Source: Eubacterium sp. AF22-8LB (GTDB lineage: Bacteria; Bacillota_I; Bacilli_A; Erysipelotrichales; Erysipelotrichaceae). From it: a DNA stretch of 14,373 bases. The translations under genes were made by a program, and so were the position numbers. The stretch spans positions 1,901-16,273 of the forward strand of contig NZ_QRVI01000035.1 of assembly GCF_003458715.1 (NCBI RefSeq), given 5' to 3'. Under the pieces are notes generated by a model. It was given only the letters and a program-made list of their open reading frames with translations, was not told the origin of the DNA and searched no databases. Positions 1 to 8,725 of the stretch are shown here, in pieces. Every line of letters starts with the position of its first letter. Positions within the stretch are counted from its first letter, which is position 1.

Positions 1-157
1 ACGCTCTTGCCCCCCCCCCGAAAATTTCAGAGCCTAAAAGAGATTTAAGAATGTCATAATTAACCACACCTTCTTGAACAGCTTCTGGGAACAGCTCTTT
101 AAGTTTCTCAATATTTTTTCTTTCAAGGTTCAAACTACAACTATTTATTCTATCCAT
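1..157 (-). CDS. Second type III Mod-like DNA methyltransferase, N-terminus only (runs off the window), probably phase-OFF
   Basis: The ATG at 157 follows a GGAG eight bases upstream and lies 11 bases past the stop of the complete Mod gene, so the two are co-transcribed. The 52 visible codons begin MDRINSCSLNLERKNIEK. Over the first 42 residues, 27 match the N-terminus of the upstream Mod, including the shared string KELFPEAV, so this is a paralogue. After residues GSEIF the gene enters a run of ten Gs. In the present frame it continues G-G-G-A-R-A, which does not resemble Mod. With nine Gs it would read G-G-G-Q-E-R, which fits the K-E-K-Y / E-R-Y that precedes the FTW motif in this family. 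The inference is a phase-variable methyltransferase caught out of frame. The catalytic domain is outside the window, so its integrity cannot be judged. Confidence 0.75.
   Translation of the reverse strand, partial: MDRINSCSLNLERKNIEKLKELFPEAVQEGVVNYDILKSLLGSEIFGGGARA
10..19 (-). repeat. Poly-G tract (G10) inside the second mod gene: likely phase-variation switch
   Basis: Ten consecutive Cs on the plus strand are ten Gs on the coding strand, occupying codons 47 to 50 of the second mod gene. In such AT-rich DNA a run this long is very unlikely by chance. Homopolymeric G tracts near the 5' end of genes are a well-known slippage site, and type III mod genes are a classic class of phase-variable gene (phasevarions). 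A change of one G shifts the whole methyltransferase domain in or out of frame. It lies within 20 bases of the window edge, so a homopolymer sequencing error in tract length cannot be excluded. Confidence 0.8.
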
Positions 158-168
158 TCATTTTACTC

Positions 169-2022
169 CTATATACACTTAACATCTTCTACACCAAACT
201 TTTCAAGATTATAAACGGCATTTATTTTTGAATTATCATCCATAAATCCAGCTTCATTAAAAATCACTGTCTTAGGAGATAATTCGCCAATAGCTTTCAC
301 ATCGTCAGACGTTATTTGATCATCTAAACAAACAAGCATATAACGTTTACCAACACGATACATTGTTTTGCCATTCATATTAATTTCTTCAACCTGTTTA
401 TCAAACACACCATATTTAAGCATAATTTCATAAAGAATATCTTCTTTACTTCTATCTTTCTTGAACACTTCACATAAACGCATAGCAAGCTCTTTTTCAT
501 CAAGCTTCATGTTAGAATCCCATTCATTCACATTTGTTGAATCTAATTTAAACACCTTAAATCCAATATCTGTTGTAAACTCTTCATCTGAACCAAACAA
601 TCCATCAGATGGATGTTCTTTTTCCCATTCAGCCTTAATTTGTTCACCAGCACGACGAATTCGTTCTTCACCTATTTCGCAAATATTCTTATATCCTGCT
701 TTAAATGCTTCAGTTTTTTCTTCACATAATTCAGGTAACTGTACCATTATAAATTTACGGTTTCCACCATCTTCAGCATTTAACTTCATCACTGCATGTG
801 CCGTAGTTGCTGAGCCAGAGAAGAAATCAAGTATAACCGAATCTTCTCTAGACAATATTTTTATTAATTGTTCTATATATAATACAGGTTTTGGAAAATC
901 AAAATATTTCTTATCATCAAACAAACTTTTTAATTCTCTTGTTGCAGTTTGATTGTGTCCAACTTCTTCTGAAAGCCATAACGTACTTGGTTTTCTCCCG
1001 TCTTGAACATCGCATAAAAATCTTTTTTTACGTGGAAATGAATTGCCATCTTCTCCAAACCAAATTTGGTTATCATCAACTAATTTAATCAAATTATCTT
1101 GAGAATATACCCAATGTTTACCTTGAGGAACATCAAAACACTTCCCTGTTTTTGGGCTCTTTATAACAAAGTGACCATTAGAACGTTCTCCACTTGCAAC
1201 TAAATCTCCAGACTGCCATGCTCCTCTTGGATCATTATCAATATTTCTATATCGACTATTCATTTCCTCTGTTCTTGGCAAAAGATTAATGTTTATGCAA
1301 TCAATTGATTTAGCATATATAAGAGCATATTCATGGTTTTCTGAAAAGTATTTTGCATCATTTTTAATACTATGAATCTTTTGCCAAACTATACAAGAAA
1401 CAAAATTGTACTCACCTAATACTTCGTCGCATATATTACGTATATTCTTTTCTTCATCATCATCTATGCTAATAACAATAACCCCATCATCACTTAAAAG
1501 ATTTTTTGCAAGCATTAATCTTGGATACATCATATTTAGCCAATCCGTATGGAATCTACCATTACTTTCAGGATTAGAAGAGGATATTTGATTAGTTTGT
1601 TCTTTATAATTTTCAATGCTATTTCTAAAATCATCATGATACACAAAATCATTGCCTGTATTATAAGGCGGATCAATATAAATCATTTTGATCTTTCCAT
1701 AATAAGTTTTTTGAAGTTGCTTTAATACTTCTAAATTATCTCCTTCAATATACATGTTTTCTGTTGCATCCCAGTTCTTTGATTTTTCTTTACATGGTCT
1801 TAATGTTGCAGATGATGGTGTTTGAGCTAATTTAATTGATTTAGCTTTACCATTCCAAGTAAATTGATACTTTTCCTTCGAATCATCTACTTCATCCCCA
1901 AGCATTGCGCGTAACATGTCAAAATTAATCTTTCCTTCTTCAACTGCTTCAGGAAATAATTCTTTTATTTTATCTATATTATTCTTTTCTAAATTTAAAC
2001 TTAGACTATCTAATCTATCCAT
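169..2022 (-). CDS. mod: Type III-type site-specific DNA methyltransferase (Mod), complete
   Basis: This is a 617-aa adenine-methyltransferase of the beta class, in which the catalytic motif precedes the AdoMet-binding motif. The catalytic DPPYNTG is at residues 117-123, preceded by the EGDN motif at 93-96. The AdoMet motif DFFSGSATTAHA is at 399-410. The stretch between them (about 210-355) is where the target-recognition domain lies in type III Mod proteins. The length is close to that of known Mod subunits. A strong AAGGAGA lies upstream of the ATG, and the start overlaps the end of the AbiJ-like gene by 8 bases. It probably methylates host DNA to protect it from, or to guide, a partner restriction or helicase component. 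The immediate partners in the operon are an SNF2-type helicase and a DUF4391 protein rather than a visible Res subunit; Res may lie beyond position 1. No frame disruption is seen. Confidence 0.93.
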   Translation of the reverse strand: MDRLDSLSLNLEKNNIDKIKELFPEAVEEGKINFDMLRAMLGDEVDDSKEKYQFTWNGKAKSIKLAQTPSSATLRPCKEKSKNWDATENMYIEGDNLEVLKQLQKTYYGKIKMIYIDPPYNTGNDFVYHDDFRNSIENYKEQTNQISSSNPESNGRFHTDWLNMMYPRLMLAKNLLSDDGVIVISIDDDEEKNIRNICDEVLGEYNFVSCIVWQKIHSIKNDAKYFSENHEYALIYAKSIDCININLLPRTEEMNSRYRNIDNDPRGAWQSGDLVASGERSNGHFVIKSPKTGKCFDVPQGKHWVYSQDNLIKLVDDNQIWFGEDGNSFPRKKRFLCDVQDGRKPSTLWLSEEVGHNQTATRELKSLFDDKKYFDFPKPVLYIEQLIKILSREDSVILDFFSGSATTAHAVMKLNAEDGGNRKFIMVQLPELCEEKTEAFKAGYKNICEIGEERIRRAGEQIKAEWEKEHPSDGLFGSDEEFTTDIGFKVFKLDSTNVNEWDSNMKLDEKELAMRLCEVFKKDRSKEDILYEIMLKYGVFDKQVEEINMNGKTMYRVGKRYMLVCLDDQITSDDVKAIGELSPKTVIFNEAGFMDDNSKINAVYNLEKFGVEDVKCI

Positions 2023-2875
2023 TATTATTCTCCTTCATTTTATTAAATTTTACTTTTAGGTAGTTTACAAATGCAGAACATGATACCAACATAAATTTGG
2101 CATCTTCTTCGGTTACTTCTTTATCTTCGATTCCTCCATGTCTTATTCCACTTTCATCACTTGCATACCCATATAACGCTTGAAAACCATTTTTCATTGC
2201 ACCATGAATATAAATTCCATTCTTTTCTAGTTTTCCTAAAGCTTTACCTAGTTCTACTTTTTTACCACAAATAATACAACACATAGATTCGACTGCGCTG
2301 ATTGATTCTTTAATAGAATTCTTGTAATCCGGATTTTTTCTATCTGAATAGAATGATAATGCCTTTTCTAAATGATTATTTACTGAATCAAAAATTGAAT
2401 CCATTGCTTTTTCAATCTCATTAATTTCTTCTTCAGTTGTAATATTTACAACTTGATTATCAATAATACGATATCCTATATTCTCTTCTACAAAAATTTT
2501 GTTAACATCATTTTTAAAATTTGAAATTTTCTCTTTTTCGTTCCCACCAATTAATTTACTATCCGAAACACTAAAACTTAATATCATTTCTAAAATATCA
2601 TAATACGTATACCATTGCTGAGCATACCATATCCTATTGATTTTGTTCATTAGCAAGTCTCGAATGTCTTCGTTTTCTAATTCATACAAATCCAAATCTA
2701 CTTTATATCCTAACCTATCCCATAGTATATTTAAAATATATATACTTGACACAACATTTAATTGTATTTTAAAAAAAACATTAAATCTATTTAGTATTCG
2801 TGTTTTACAATTTTCTGAAATATCATTTAACATTAGAGGTTTTTCATTATAAATATTCCTTCCCGAAAATAACAT
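2015..2875 (-). CDS. AbiJ-like abortive infection protein with HEPN-like C-terminus
   Basis: This 286-aa protein has two parts. Residues 1-95 begin FSGRN and continue with an Arg/Trp-containing helical segment, resembling the AbiJ N-terminal domain family 4. Residues 165-276 form an all-helical domain with a DYKNSIKESISAVES helix, a Gly-Lys turn, LYGYASDESGIRHGG at 234-248 and an AFVNYL helix. That is the typical C-terminus of these abortive-infection proteins and is HEPN-like. R245-H246 may belong to an RNase-type active site, although the spacing is tighter than the classical R-x4-6-H. The start follows AGAAGGTG and lies directly after the DUF4391 stop; the end overlaps mod by 8 bases, so it is embedded in the helicase-mod operon. 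By family it should halt growth of infected cells; the trigger is not visible. The family assignment is from memory of the motifs. Confidence 0.75.
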   Translation of the reverse strand: MLFSGRNIYNEKPLMLNDISENCKTRILNRFNVFFKIQLNVVSSIYILNILWDRLGYKVDLDLYELENEDIRDLLMNKINRIWYAQQWYTYYDILEMILSFSVSDSKLIGGNEKEKISNFKNDVNKIFVEENIGYRIIDNQVVNITTEEEINEIEKAMDSIFDSVNNHLEKALSFYSDRKNPDYKNSIKESISAVESMCCIICGKKVELGKALGKLEKNGIYIHGAMKNGFQALYGYASDESGIRHGGIEDKEVTEEDAKFMLVSCSAFVNYLKVKFNKMKENNNG

Positions 2876-3589
2876 TTAAACACCTTCTTTCAATCTTTTG
2901 ACTATATTCTTTTGTTTCGTTTCTTCATCATACATTTGATCATCAATATCCATCTTCTCTGATTTCATTGAAGCTCTTTTATACTGTTCTTTTAAGTTAT
3001 TTATATTTGTCTGTATTGCCTGGTATTCTTTGATAATTGATTTGTAATCAAGATCAGCTGTTGGATATACCTTAATCAAATTCAATACACCAATCTTATA
3101 GACTATCTGTACGGTTTTTGTGTAGTAGTCTTTTAAATTTATTGCTGTTATTTGACTTAGATTCAAATAATTCATTGACTCCGTATTTATCTCTTGTACA
3201 ACATTATCTTCTAATACCGTTTTCGTTTGATCTATTTTACTGATTCTTTTTGGAGCTACACTAATCCATTCTTTATCCGTATGTTCCATCAACAAAATTG
3301 TTGGTTCTGGAAATGCAGCGTGCAGTTGACTTGATAAATCCGTTAATTGATCATTCTTCTTTAATGTAATTTGCAACACATAAATAGCTTGATAACTATA
3401 ATCATCATCTCTATAAGCTCTATAATGAATTGTTTGTTCATTTAATAAGCTTACAAGATAAATAGAAGCCACATGGCTTTCTATCAATCTTTTATTTTCT
3501 GGTGTCGGCTGTAATTGTTCAACCAATGTTTTTACTGGAACTCTTTGTTTTGTAAGAGTTGGTATATTTAATGCTTCTAATACACTCAT
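2876..3589 (-). CDS. DUF4391 family protein, partner of the helicase and methyltransferase
   Basis: This 237-aa protein matches my recollection of DUF4391. An N-terminal LNIPTLTKQRVPVK segment is followed by an alpha/beta core (residues 38-115) with IYVLQITLK and a conserved-looking WISVAPKR strand (108-115). The C-terminus (175-237) is a charged, coiled-coil-prone helix. No catalytic motif is evident. Its ATG overlaps the helicase stop as ATGA, a sign of translational coupling and of a stoichiometric partner. DUF4391 genes are commonly found next to SNF2-type helicases and type III-like methyltransferases in defence loci. It may be a structural or specificity subunit, but the biochemical role is not known to me. 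A GGTGGTGGAA sequence upstream of the ATG serves as ribosome binding site. Confidence 0.8.
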   Translation of the reverse strand: MSVLEALNIPTLTKQRVPVKTLVEQLQPTPENKRLIESHVASIYLVSLLNEQTIHYRAYRDDDYSYQAIYVLQITLKKNDQLTDLSSQLHAAFPEPTILLMEHTDKEWISVAPKRISKIDQTKTVLEDNVVQEINTESMNYLNLSQITAINLKDYYTKTVQIVYKIGVLNLIKVYPTADLDYKSIIKEYQAIQTNINNLKEQYKRASMKSEKMDIDDQMYDEETKQKNIVKRLKEGV

Positions 3590-6500
3590 GATTCCACCAC
3601 CAAGAATGACACTAATTCAAAATCATTTAACCCATTTACTGTATTGTCCAATAAGGTTGCCTGGCCTAATTGGAATAAAGATTGAATTCCTTTTTGTTCT
3701 ACAATACCCTTAATGTCATAAACAGCTTTTTCTAATAAATCCGTATATTCAGACATGTCTGAACCATTCTTTGTTTTCTTATTAAACTTCTTAACAAGAC
3801 TTTCAATCGGTTCACTCTTTGTCTGACATAACACTTTATATAGATCCAATATTTTTTTTGGATTCGTATTCTTTACATGAATTGAACCATCTGAATTTAC
3901 ATAAACCAAGTAATAAGGATATAAAGAAGTAGCTAATTCCTGGCTATCTGTATATTTCTTTTGTTTTAAACAATAAATAACACCTTCAACACACTCTTCT
4001 TTATTTTTATCCGGAATATCTGTTACTGCATACACTCCAGTAGGATACTTCTCTAATACATTTGGATTTTCTTTCATAAAACGATCCAAAGACATAATAT
4101 AATCATCTAAAGTTAAGTCTGTAATAGAAATACCACCCTGTAAATCTTCAACATCTAATACTTCATTTTGAAGTTGTTTTAACTGATTCTTACGATATTC
4201 CAGGTTCTTACTTTCTGCTGACAATAAGTCATCATCACCAGTAGCTGATAAGTCCAACATAACCATTCGATTTTTAACTCTATGTTCTAGATTAATATAT
4301 TCATCTAATTCCATATTTGGCCAGAAATTCACTAACTGAATCACTTTATTGATAGATCCAATACGATCAATACGCCCAAATCTTTGAACAATTCTTACTG
4401 GATTCCAGTGAATATCATAGTTAATCAAATAATCACAATCTTGTAAGTTTTGTCCTTCTGAAATACAATCTGTCGCAATCAATATATCGATTTGTTCTTT
4501 GTTTACATCCAAATGGTTGGATCTAGGTGAAAAGTGCGTTAAAATCTCTTCAAATTGATTTGAAACCGTCTTTAAATTTGTTCGAACACCACTACCACCT
4601 GTAACTAATCCACAATATAATCCATGTTCTTTTAATAGCCAGTCATGAATATTAGCATATAAATACTCAGCTGTATCTGAGAAAGAAGTAAAAATAATAA
4701 TCTTCTTATTACTGGTATTAATTGGATTCTTAATCTTTTTAGAAATGTGATTCTTTAAATCCAATAACTTACTGTCTTTATCCGGAGTTACATCAATCGA
4801 TTGATATAGTAATTCTTCTAATATCTTACGATCTTCTGCAAGGTCTTCTCTTAGTCTTAAGGCATCTAAATCTTTTACCTTAATTTTAATCTTTCCACCA
4901 ACTTCATAATCAAAATCATCATCTTCTACATCTGAAAATGTATCATTATCTAAATCATAACTTTGTCCTTTATCTAGGATATCCATCATAATTTCAATTT
5001 GTTTTAGAATTCTTTCTAAAGTCAAAGTAAATGAATTAATAGAACTCTCCAATCGTTTAAAAATATTCACTCGCATCAAGTTAACAATATTCTTTTCACG
5101 ATCCACCTGTTTAAACTTGCTTGCACCACCCTTTACTTCCTGGTCATATAATTCTTCATAATAAGCCAGTTTACTAGGAAGTACATAAAGCATTGGAGAA
5201 TAAATAGATAAATGCAGTTTAGCAATCATTCCATTAACTACACTTAATGCAGGAAATTTATTGTTGATATCAATATCCGACTTAACAGAAACGGGTTTTA
5301 AACGAGTCGGAAATTCACCAATATCCTTTGTATCATAATAAGTCTGAATTTGTTTTCTACTACGAGCAATCGTTACTGTATTCAACAAATTAAAGAAATT
5401 ATAATCTAACATTGGAAGAAGATTGGCCGTTGTTTGTTTTTCTTCCGGAAGCTTTGACCATTCCTTAAACTTAGCTTGTGCGACACGAAGCGTTGTTTCA
5501 ATACTATTAATACCCGTCGATTCTTTAAACGCATCATCCTTATCTTCTGTAATAAACATGATCTGGTTCTTTAAATCTGCCAATCTATTATTTACCGGTG
5601 TAGCTGAAAGCATTAATACTTTTGTCTTAACCCCACTCTTAATAATGCGATTCATCAATTTCTGATAACGTGTTTCTTTACCTTTTAAAGCTGTATTATT
5701 TCTAAAGTTATGCGACTCATCAATCACAACCAAATCATAGTTACCCCAGTTGATTGTTTCTAGATTAATATCACCCGATTTACCTTTATCACGAGATAAA
5801 TCCGTATGATTCAATACATCATAGTTAAAGCGATCCTCTGCTAAGAAGTTTGTCGTACTATTTTCTCTATAACCAATCCAGTTACTACGTAATTTCTTTG
5901 GACAAAGAACCAATACACGATCATTTCTTAATTCATAATATTTAATGATTGCTAAGGCTTCAAAAGTCTTACCCAAACCAACAGAATCCGCAATAATACA
6001 TCCATTATATAGTTCAAGCTTTTTTATAGCTCCAACTACTGCATCATGCTGAAAATTATATAGAGCGTTCCATATCTTAGTTTTATTAATACCCGTACGC
6101 TCTTTAACTCTAGCCATATCATCCATATTCAATAGCTTTTCACCAAAAATATTATAAAGAGTCAAATAATAAAGTAATTCCGGTGAATTTTCTTTATATA
6201 AATTCGACAAATGCTTTAACAACTCATCTTTAACATCTGTCACAATATCTTCATTATTAAAAATTTGATTAATAAATGCATGATATTGTTCAATCATTTG
6301 TTGATCATCACTAACCGTATTAAAATCAAAACGAATTTGATTTGTATATCCTAAACCATCCTTTGAAAAGGCTACATTATTTCCTTGTATTAAATAACAA
6401 CCATCCTTATTTTCAACCAGGATATTACTAGGTGTAACAAAACCTGACTTAACTACAGATTTAATTTCACCTTTTTCTTTAATAAAGTTATAACACTTAG

Positions 6501-6816
6501 AAGCAATTTGATTCTGATCCAAGTTATTCTTTAATCCAATCTCCAAATTAAATTCAGACACATTTCTTTCTCTTTGATGCATTTGAAGCTCAAATTCTTT
6601 GACCTCTTTATCATTGGCAATAATACGCTTAATAAAAGTAGGCTCATTAAATAAAAACTTAAACTTACCACTCTTCTCTAATACTTTTCTAAGCTCTTCA
6701 AAAGCATAAATAGTAAAGATAGGTGACGAAATCGTTATTACAGAACCCTCTTTTGTATTTTCTTTAACATACTCTCCTACTGCGCCAATTTTATTATTAT
6801 CTAAAACAACCGACAT
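3586..6816 (-). CDS. SNF2-type (SF2) helicase with degenerate PLD-like N-terminal domain
   Basis: This 1076-aa protein is a superfamily 2 ATPase. Walker A ADSVGLGKT is at 276-284, DESH (motif II) at 366-369, SAT (motif III) at 404-406, motif V ATDCISEGQNLQ at 781-792, and motif VI QRFGRIDRIG at 811-820. A long helical and acidic insertion (about 560-700) separates the two RecA lobes. Residues 1-160 resemble the PLD-like domain found in front of such helicases (SSPIFTIYAFEEL, then a GNNVAFSKDGLG segment where active PLDs have a GSSNFTxxGL-type motif). The HxK catalytic motif is absent, so that domain is probably binding-only. A run of AGGGTGG precedes the ATG. It is the first gene of the second operon, after a terminator and an AT-rich leader of about 50 bases that probably contains the promoter; no convincing -35/-10 pair was found. 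It likely translocates on DNA for a restriction-modification-like defence complex. Confidence 0.9.
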   Translation of the reverse strand: MSVVLDNNKIGAVGEYVKENTKEGSVITISSPIFTIYAFEELRKVLEKSGKFKFLFNEPTFIKRIIANDKEVKEFELQMHQRERNVSEFNLEIGLKNNLDQNQIASKCYNFIKEKGEIKSVVKSGFVTPSNILVENKDGCYLIQGNNVAFSKDGLGYTNQIRFDFNTVSDDQQMIEQYHAFINQIFNNEDIVTDVKDELLKHLSNLYKENSPELLYYLTLYNIFGEKLLNMDDMARVKERTGINKTKIWNALYNFQHDAVVGAIKKLELYNGCIIADSVGLGKTFEALAIIKYYELRNDRVLVLCPKKLRSNWIGYRENSTTNFLAEDRFNYDVLNHTDLSRDKGKSGDINLETINWGNYDLVVIDESHNFRNNTALKGKETRYQKLMNRIIKSGVKTKVLMLSATPVNNRLADLKNQIMFITEDKDDAFKESTGINSIETTLRVAQAKFKEWSKLPEEKQTTANLLPMLDYNFFNLLNTVTIARSRKQIQTYYDTKDIGEFPTRLKPVSVKSDIDINNKFPALSVVNGMIAKLHLSIYSPMLYVLPSKLAYYEELYDQEVKGGASKFKQVDREKNIVNLMRVNIFKRLESSINSFTLTLERILKQIEIMMDILDKGQSYDLDNDTFSDVEDDDFDYEVGGKIKIKVKDLDALRLREDLAEDRKILEELLYQSIDVTPDKDSKLLDLKNHISKKIKNPINTSNKKIIIFTSFSDTAEYLYANIHDWLLKEHGLYCGLVTGGSGVRTNLKTVSNQFEEILTHFSPRSNHLDVNKEQIDILIATDCISEGQNLQDCDYLINYDIHWNPVRIVQRFGRIDRIGSINKVIQLVNFWPNMELDEYINLEHRVKNRMVMLDLSATGDDDLLSAESKNLEYRKNQLKQLQNEVLDVEDLQGGISITDLTLDDYIMSLDRFMKENPNVLEKYPTGVYAVTDIPDKNKEECVEGVIYCLKQKKYTDSQELATSLYPYYLVYVNSDGSIHVKNTNPKKILDLYKVLCQTKSEPIESLVKKFNKKTKNGSDMSEYTDLLEKAVYDIKGIVEQKGIQSLFQLGQATLLDNTVNGLNDFELVSFLVVES

Positions 6817-6867
6817 ATAACCACCCTAGTATAAAATATAGAATAAATAACAACTTAATTTTATCAC

Positions 6868-6898
6868 AAAAAGACAGATTCTAATTAAAAACCTGTCT
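6868..6898 (-). terminator. Rho-independent terminator between the two defence operons
   Basis: On the minus strand AGACAG pairs with CTGTCT, and the stem extends through several A-T and G-U pairs around an AT-rich loop. A run of five Ts follows. It lies 18 bases after the stop of the DUF2357 nuclease gene and upstream of the helicase gene, so it ends the McrBC-like operon. Confidence 0.8.
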
Positions 6899-6916
6899 CA
6901 ATATGTGTTACATTTG

Positions 6917-8725
6917 TTAATGATCTTCTAAATTAATATAATCTTCGAACGTCTCAATAATTTGAGATTTTAAATCATTAAAACCTTGTGATTGTTCAAA
7001 TGAATCACTTGGATAAAGGCCAATACCATATATATCCGTATCAATTTCAGTCAAGGCATCTTGTTCTTTGTCCGGATACAATACAATAACTTTGGAAATA
7101 ACTCCTCTATGTAATTTATGTTTATCTTGTTTTAACTCCATAAATCCAAATTGATAATAATCCTTTAATGTTAGCACAACTTCCGTATCATCAACATCAT
7201 TAAATATATTACTTTTTGATCTCCATTTATCTTCTACAATTACTGAAGCTAATGGTTTACTGCTAGCTTCCTTAAAAACAGAAACCATAAAATCTGGTTT
7301 ATTGTGAGAAGTATTAATATAGCAAAAATCACTATTTAAAAAATCACTATTGCTCTTTTTAAGCTCTTTGTCGTAAACAATCTCACAACGCAATTCATCT
7401 TTGTACAATTTTAAAACGCTTTCGTTAGATAATTTATAAATTAAGTTCTCATTATCATAATTTTCACTATCAGTAAACCGGAACCCTATAGATAGCATTA
7501 TTTTAATTAAAGCAATGTATGTGAAAGTTTCAAAAAGTTTTGGTGTAGATTTAAACGAAAAATATTCACCATTTTTATATTTTGATAAGACATTATTTTG
7601 AATTATCCTATATTCTTCTCTAAATCTGCTTAACATTAATAATCTCGAATCTGTAATCCTAACATTCCTTTGTTTAATATCACTTATTCCTTTAAGCCAA
7701 GTATTGTATAACAAATATTCAACATTCGTTTTGTAATGTCTAAGTTTACTGGCTATAAGTTTATAAGTTTCTAGAGCTTTGCACTCATCATCTATGCTAT
7801 TTCTTAAATATACCAATTCATTCTTAGCTTTCTTCTTCAAATGATTTGCAACAAATCGTTCATTTTCAATTCTCTTCTGCTGAATTTCTTTATTTTTGAA
7901 TTCAATTTCTTTATTTAAAATTTGTTTATTAATTTCATTACAATATGTATTATAAACTTTATATTGCTTTTGCAATTCATGGTTCCAGAACATTAATTCA
8001 GATTTGAAAATCTGATTTTGTAAATTATCTAATTGTAAATGAGCCTTTTTTATCATTATCGTGTCAGGAGAATATATATTCTCGTTATAACTCATCCCTT
8101 TTTTAGACAGCCATTTGACAGACTCACTTCCAAAATTCGATATTGTATGAGTTATTACATTTTTCTTATTCAATTCTACGTAATACATTCTATGATAACC
8201 AACAATATAGCTCATTAATTTTGGAAATTCATTCATTACAAATGAAACTTGAGAATAAATATTACCATTTTGTGATCCATCCACATCTTTATCAGCCAAT
8301 TTTCTAGTTTTTAAAAAATCTTGAGATAGCCCATAATAAAACGAATCTACATACTTTCTTAACTCTATTACATTTTGATATTCTAATTTACCTGGTTCAA
8401 CAAAAAACATAGAATATTTATAGTTTCCGTTTGAAACAAACCTTAGTTGAAAATAACCAGGAAAATAGGTACCTAAATCATCTCTACCCGTAGAAAAATG
8501 AATACTAACATTGGATATTGCTTGTCTAAATTCACCCGTTTCATAATCTTCATATTCTACACTATATTTCGATTCATCAAATACAAATTTTAAAAACAAA
8601 TTATCTTCTTCCCTAAATGAGAATTGACTTGTTTCTATATTTATATCAAGTAAGATTTCGTCAGTGTATCTTACTTCATCGTTATATGTACAAAACTCTC
8701 TTATCACCTTAATTTGTGTATCCAT
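6917..8725 (-). CDS. McrC-like nuclease: DUF2357 domain, long coiled coil, PD-(D/E)XK domain
   Basis: This 602-aa protein is the nuclease partner of the adjacent McrB-like motor. Residues 70-180 resemble DUF2357 (FQLRFVSNG, then MFFVEPGKLEYQNV, helical afterwards). Residues 225-330 are rich in Lys, Glu, Gln and Asn and predicted by eye to be a long coiled coil. A PD-(D/E)XK nuclease core follows, with E399 (LFETFTY), P477-D478 and E498-D-K500 (VIVEDKW). In this family such an arrangement cleaves DNA, driven by the NTPase of its McrB partner. The start overlaps the end of the motor gene by 17 bases, with GAGGAAATGAGA upstream of the ATG. A terminator follows the stop. All the core nuclease residues I looked for are present, so it is likely active. 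The coiled coil is unlike classical E. coli McrC and recalls the coiled-coil McrBC relatives called CoCoNuTs, although that assignment is not established here. Confidence 0.82.
   Translation of the reverse strand: MDTQIKVIREFCTYNDEVRYTDEILLDINIETSQFSFREEDNLFLKFVFDESKYSVEYEDYETGEFRQAISNVSIHFSTGRDDLGTYFPGYFQLRFVSNGNYKYSMFFVEPGKLEYQNVIELRKYVDSFYYGLSQDFLKTRKLADKDVDGSQNGNIYSQVSFVMNEFPKLMSYIVGYHRMYYVELNKKNVITHTISNFGSESVKWLSKKGMSYNENIYSPDTIMIKKAHLQLDNLQNQIFKSELMFWNHELQKQYKVYNTYCNEINKQILNKEIEFKNKEIQQKRIENERFVANHLKKKAKNELVYLRNSIDDECKALETYKLIASKLRHYKTNVEYLLYNTWLKGISDIKQRNVRITDSRLLMLSRFREEYRIIQNNVLSKYKNGEYFSFKSTPKLFETFTYIALIKIMLSIGFRFTDSENYDNENLIYKLSNESVLKLYKDELRCEIVYDKELKKSNSDFLNSDFCYINTSHNKPDFMVSVFKEASSKPLASVIVEDKWRSKSNIFNDVDDTEVVLTLKDYYQFGFMELKQDKHKLHRGVISKVIVLYPDKEQDALTEIDTDIYGIGLYPSDSFEQSQGFNDLKSQIIETFEDYINLEDH

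Noticed and set aside
461..952. A 163-codon forward-strand reading frame
   Set aside because: It is the antisense shadow of the Mod gene, which carries clear catalytic motifs on the other strand.
2767..2775. An A/T homopolymer in the AbiJ-like gene as a second phase switch
   Set aside because: Runs of eight A/T are common in such AT-rich DNA and the frame is intact.
3586..6816. The large helicase as the Res subunit of the type III system
   Set aside because: Its motifs (DESH, SAT, QRFGRIDRIG, long insertion between lobes) and PLD-like N-terminus are SNF2-like, and no Res-type endonuclease motif is visible.
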